DNA from: an uncultured Odoribacter sp.
GTDB taxonomy: Bacteria > Bacteroidota > Bacteroidia > Bacteroidales > Marinifilaceae
DNA length: 8,020 nucleotides
NCBI GenBank assembly: GCA_900548135.1
Contig: URJC01000106.1
Coordinates: forward strand, 1-8,020
Reading direction: 5' to 3'
Part shown: piece by piece, positions 7,020 to 8,020 of the stretch
How the letters are laid out: every line of letters starts with the position of its first letter
Position numbering within the stretch: position 1 is the first letter of the stretch
Notes under the pieces: model-generated
Told to the model about the DNA's origin: nothing
Databases searched by the model: none
Seen by the model: the letters and a program-made list of their open reading frames with translations, nothing else
Made by a program: the position numbers and the translations under genes

Positions 7020-8020
7020 TGACCGTCAGGCGATTATTCAATATAGACAAATCCATCCCTACATTCTTATCCAGCGTAGTCTGCCATTCCAGATCAGGAT
7101 TACCCAATTTACTCAACAACACGGCCTGGTCAAAATAGTTAGTCCGGTATGTCTGGAAAGTATATGTAGAAATGGTCTGGTAAGCACTGAAATTCTGGTT
7201 GCCGGGATTACCGATAGATCCCCGGATTTTCAACAGGGATATCCATGCTGCATGATCCCGGATAAAATTTTCATGGTGCAGATTCCACGCCAATCCCACA
7301 GACCAGGTATTCGTATAACGTTTGTTTGTACCAAATACCGAAGAACCACTCAAACGCCAGGTCAGATCAAGCAGATACCGGTCCAGTAAAGAATACCCTC
7401 CATTAACGTAAGCGCTAACAGAACGGCTGGTACTTTCACTATACACAGGTTTTCCATTTTCAGGATAACCTTTGGAAAAAGCCGGGGTATCAAATTCTCC
7501 CTGGGGAAAACCAACGGCAGAATAACCATTGTTTACAGTCTCGGAAGAACTCACATTCCCGCCAGCCACCAGATTAATCCGGTGTTTTTCCTGAAATACA
7601 TATCCCAAAGTCCCTGTAACTTCAGCTTCATACGTCAAGCCTTTATTATTATTATAAGTCAGCGAACCTTTTTCCAGTTTACTCTTTTCATCAAATTCCG
7701 TATCATCAGGAGAGGTAAAATGATCTGTCTCCGTAAAGGTTTTAGTCACTCCAAACCGTGCCCGCAATTTCAAAAATGTCAGGGGATTGTATTCCGCACT
7801 GAAATTATTGGTTACCCCAAACATACGTCCCAGTTTACGGCTGTTCAGCGAAGCATTCCACAATGGATTCTGAACCTTGGTTGTCTCGTTATACTCCAAC
7901 CATTTTTCCACTTCTCCGTTCTCCCCGCTTTTCTTATAATAGGGATTGGCTTCAGCATATTCTGAATAAGCCACAATCGGGTCATGGGTTGAATTATAGT
8001 TTAAAGTGAGCTTATTGCTA
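6919..8020 (-). pseudogene. SusC/RagA TonB-dependent transporter, 5' part (partial, frameshifted)
   Basis: The frame is open to the window edge at 8020, so the signal peptide, carboxypeptidase-regulatory-like domain and plug lie outside. The apparent GTG start at 7974 is internal: the 15 codons before it, SNKLTLNYNSTHDPI, continue normal SusC sequence. Visible barrel segments include YSEYAEANPYY, NPLWNASLN, NNFSAEYNPLTFLKLRARFG, LGYVFQEKHRINLVAGG, SVSAYVNGGYSLLDRYLLDL, SSVFGTNKRYTNTWSVGLAW, LLKIRGSIGNPGNQNFSAYQ and NPDLEWQTTLDKNVGMDLSI. Homology ends at NNRLTVNVDYF (about 7006). It is followed by 28 out-of-frame residues to a TAA at 6919-6921, so the protein would stop about halfway through the barrel. 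As first gene of the operon, its promoter and any regulator lie beyond the window. Confidence 0.87.

Noticed and set aside
6979..7965. Two plus-strand open frames opposite susC
   Set aside because: They mirror the SusC barrel-coding region and have no independent support.
6186..8020. Programmed ribosomal frameshift in susC
   Set aside because: No slippery heptamer is seen at the junction, and about 15 family residues seem to be missing there. Shifting frame would not restore a full-length SusC, so a deletion or sequence error is more likely.

Overview
The window reads as chromosomal DNA from a member of the Bacteroidales. The evidence is a SusC/SusD outer-membrane uptake operon with two companion lipoproteins, a GSCFA-family protein, Bacteroidetes-type -7 promoter boxes (TAnnTTTG) and the near absence of Shine-Dalgarno sequences. 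The content would fit Odoribacteraceae or Bacteroidaceae, but the sequence alone does not fix the genus. There are no RNA genes, insertion sequences or CRISPR arrays that I can see.

Layout. Positions 1-130 are a short AT-rich upstream region with three phased TTAAC repeats and a -7-like box. Positions 131-664 (+) encode a small secreted SPOR-domain protein. It converges, with a 6-bp gap, on a GSCFA-domain protein at 671-1615 (-). The GSCFA gene is divergent, across about 73 bp, from mntP (1689-2246, +), a manganese efflux pump. mntP converges, 12 bp away, on the end of a long leftward operon that fills the rest of the window. In transcription order that operon is a SusC/RagA TonB-dependent transporter (5' end beyond 8020), a SusD/RagB lipoprotein (6186-4744), a DUF4843 lipoprotein (4718-3912) and a PKD-like-family lipoprotein (3827-2259).

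How the genes work together. SusC forms the outer-membrane barrel, SusD is its substrate-capturing lid, and the two further lipoproteins probably sit on the cell surface as accessory subunits. From memory, this order resembles the Bacteroides thetaiotaomicron BT2264-BT2261 SusCD-plus-two-lipoproteins complex, which was crystallised with bound peptides. Peptide or protein-derived nutrient uptake is therefore a reasonable but unproven guess. There are no glycoside hydrolases or other enzymes in the visible part.

Most notable point. The susC reading frame is broken near 7000-7008. The two halves are clean SusC sequence in different frames, and roughly 15 conserved residues appear to be missing at the junction. 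A small out-of-frame deletion (length 3n+2, about 44 bp) explains this better than a simple one-base error. The downstream lipoprotein genes remain intact. I see no convincing previously undescribed system. The other points of interest are a perfect 10-bp hairpin between the last two operon genes, an inverted repeat across the mntP/PKD convergence, and compact overlapping signals in the GSCFA-mntP divergent region.
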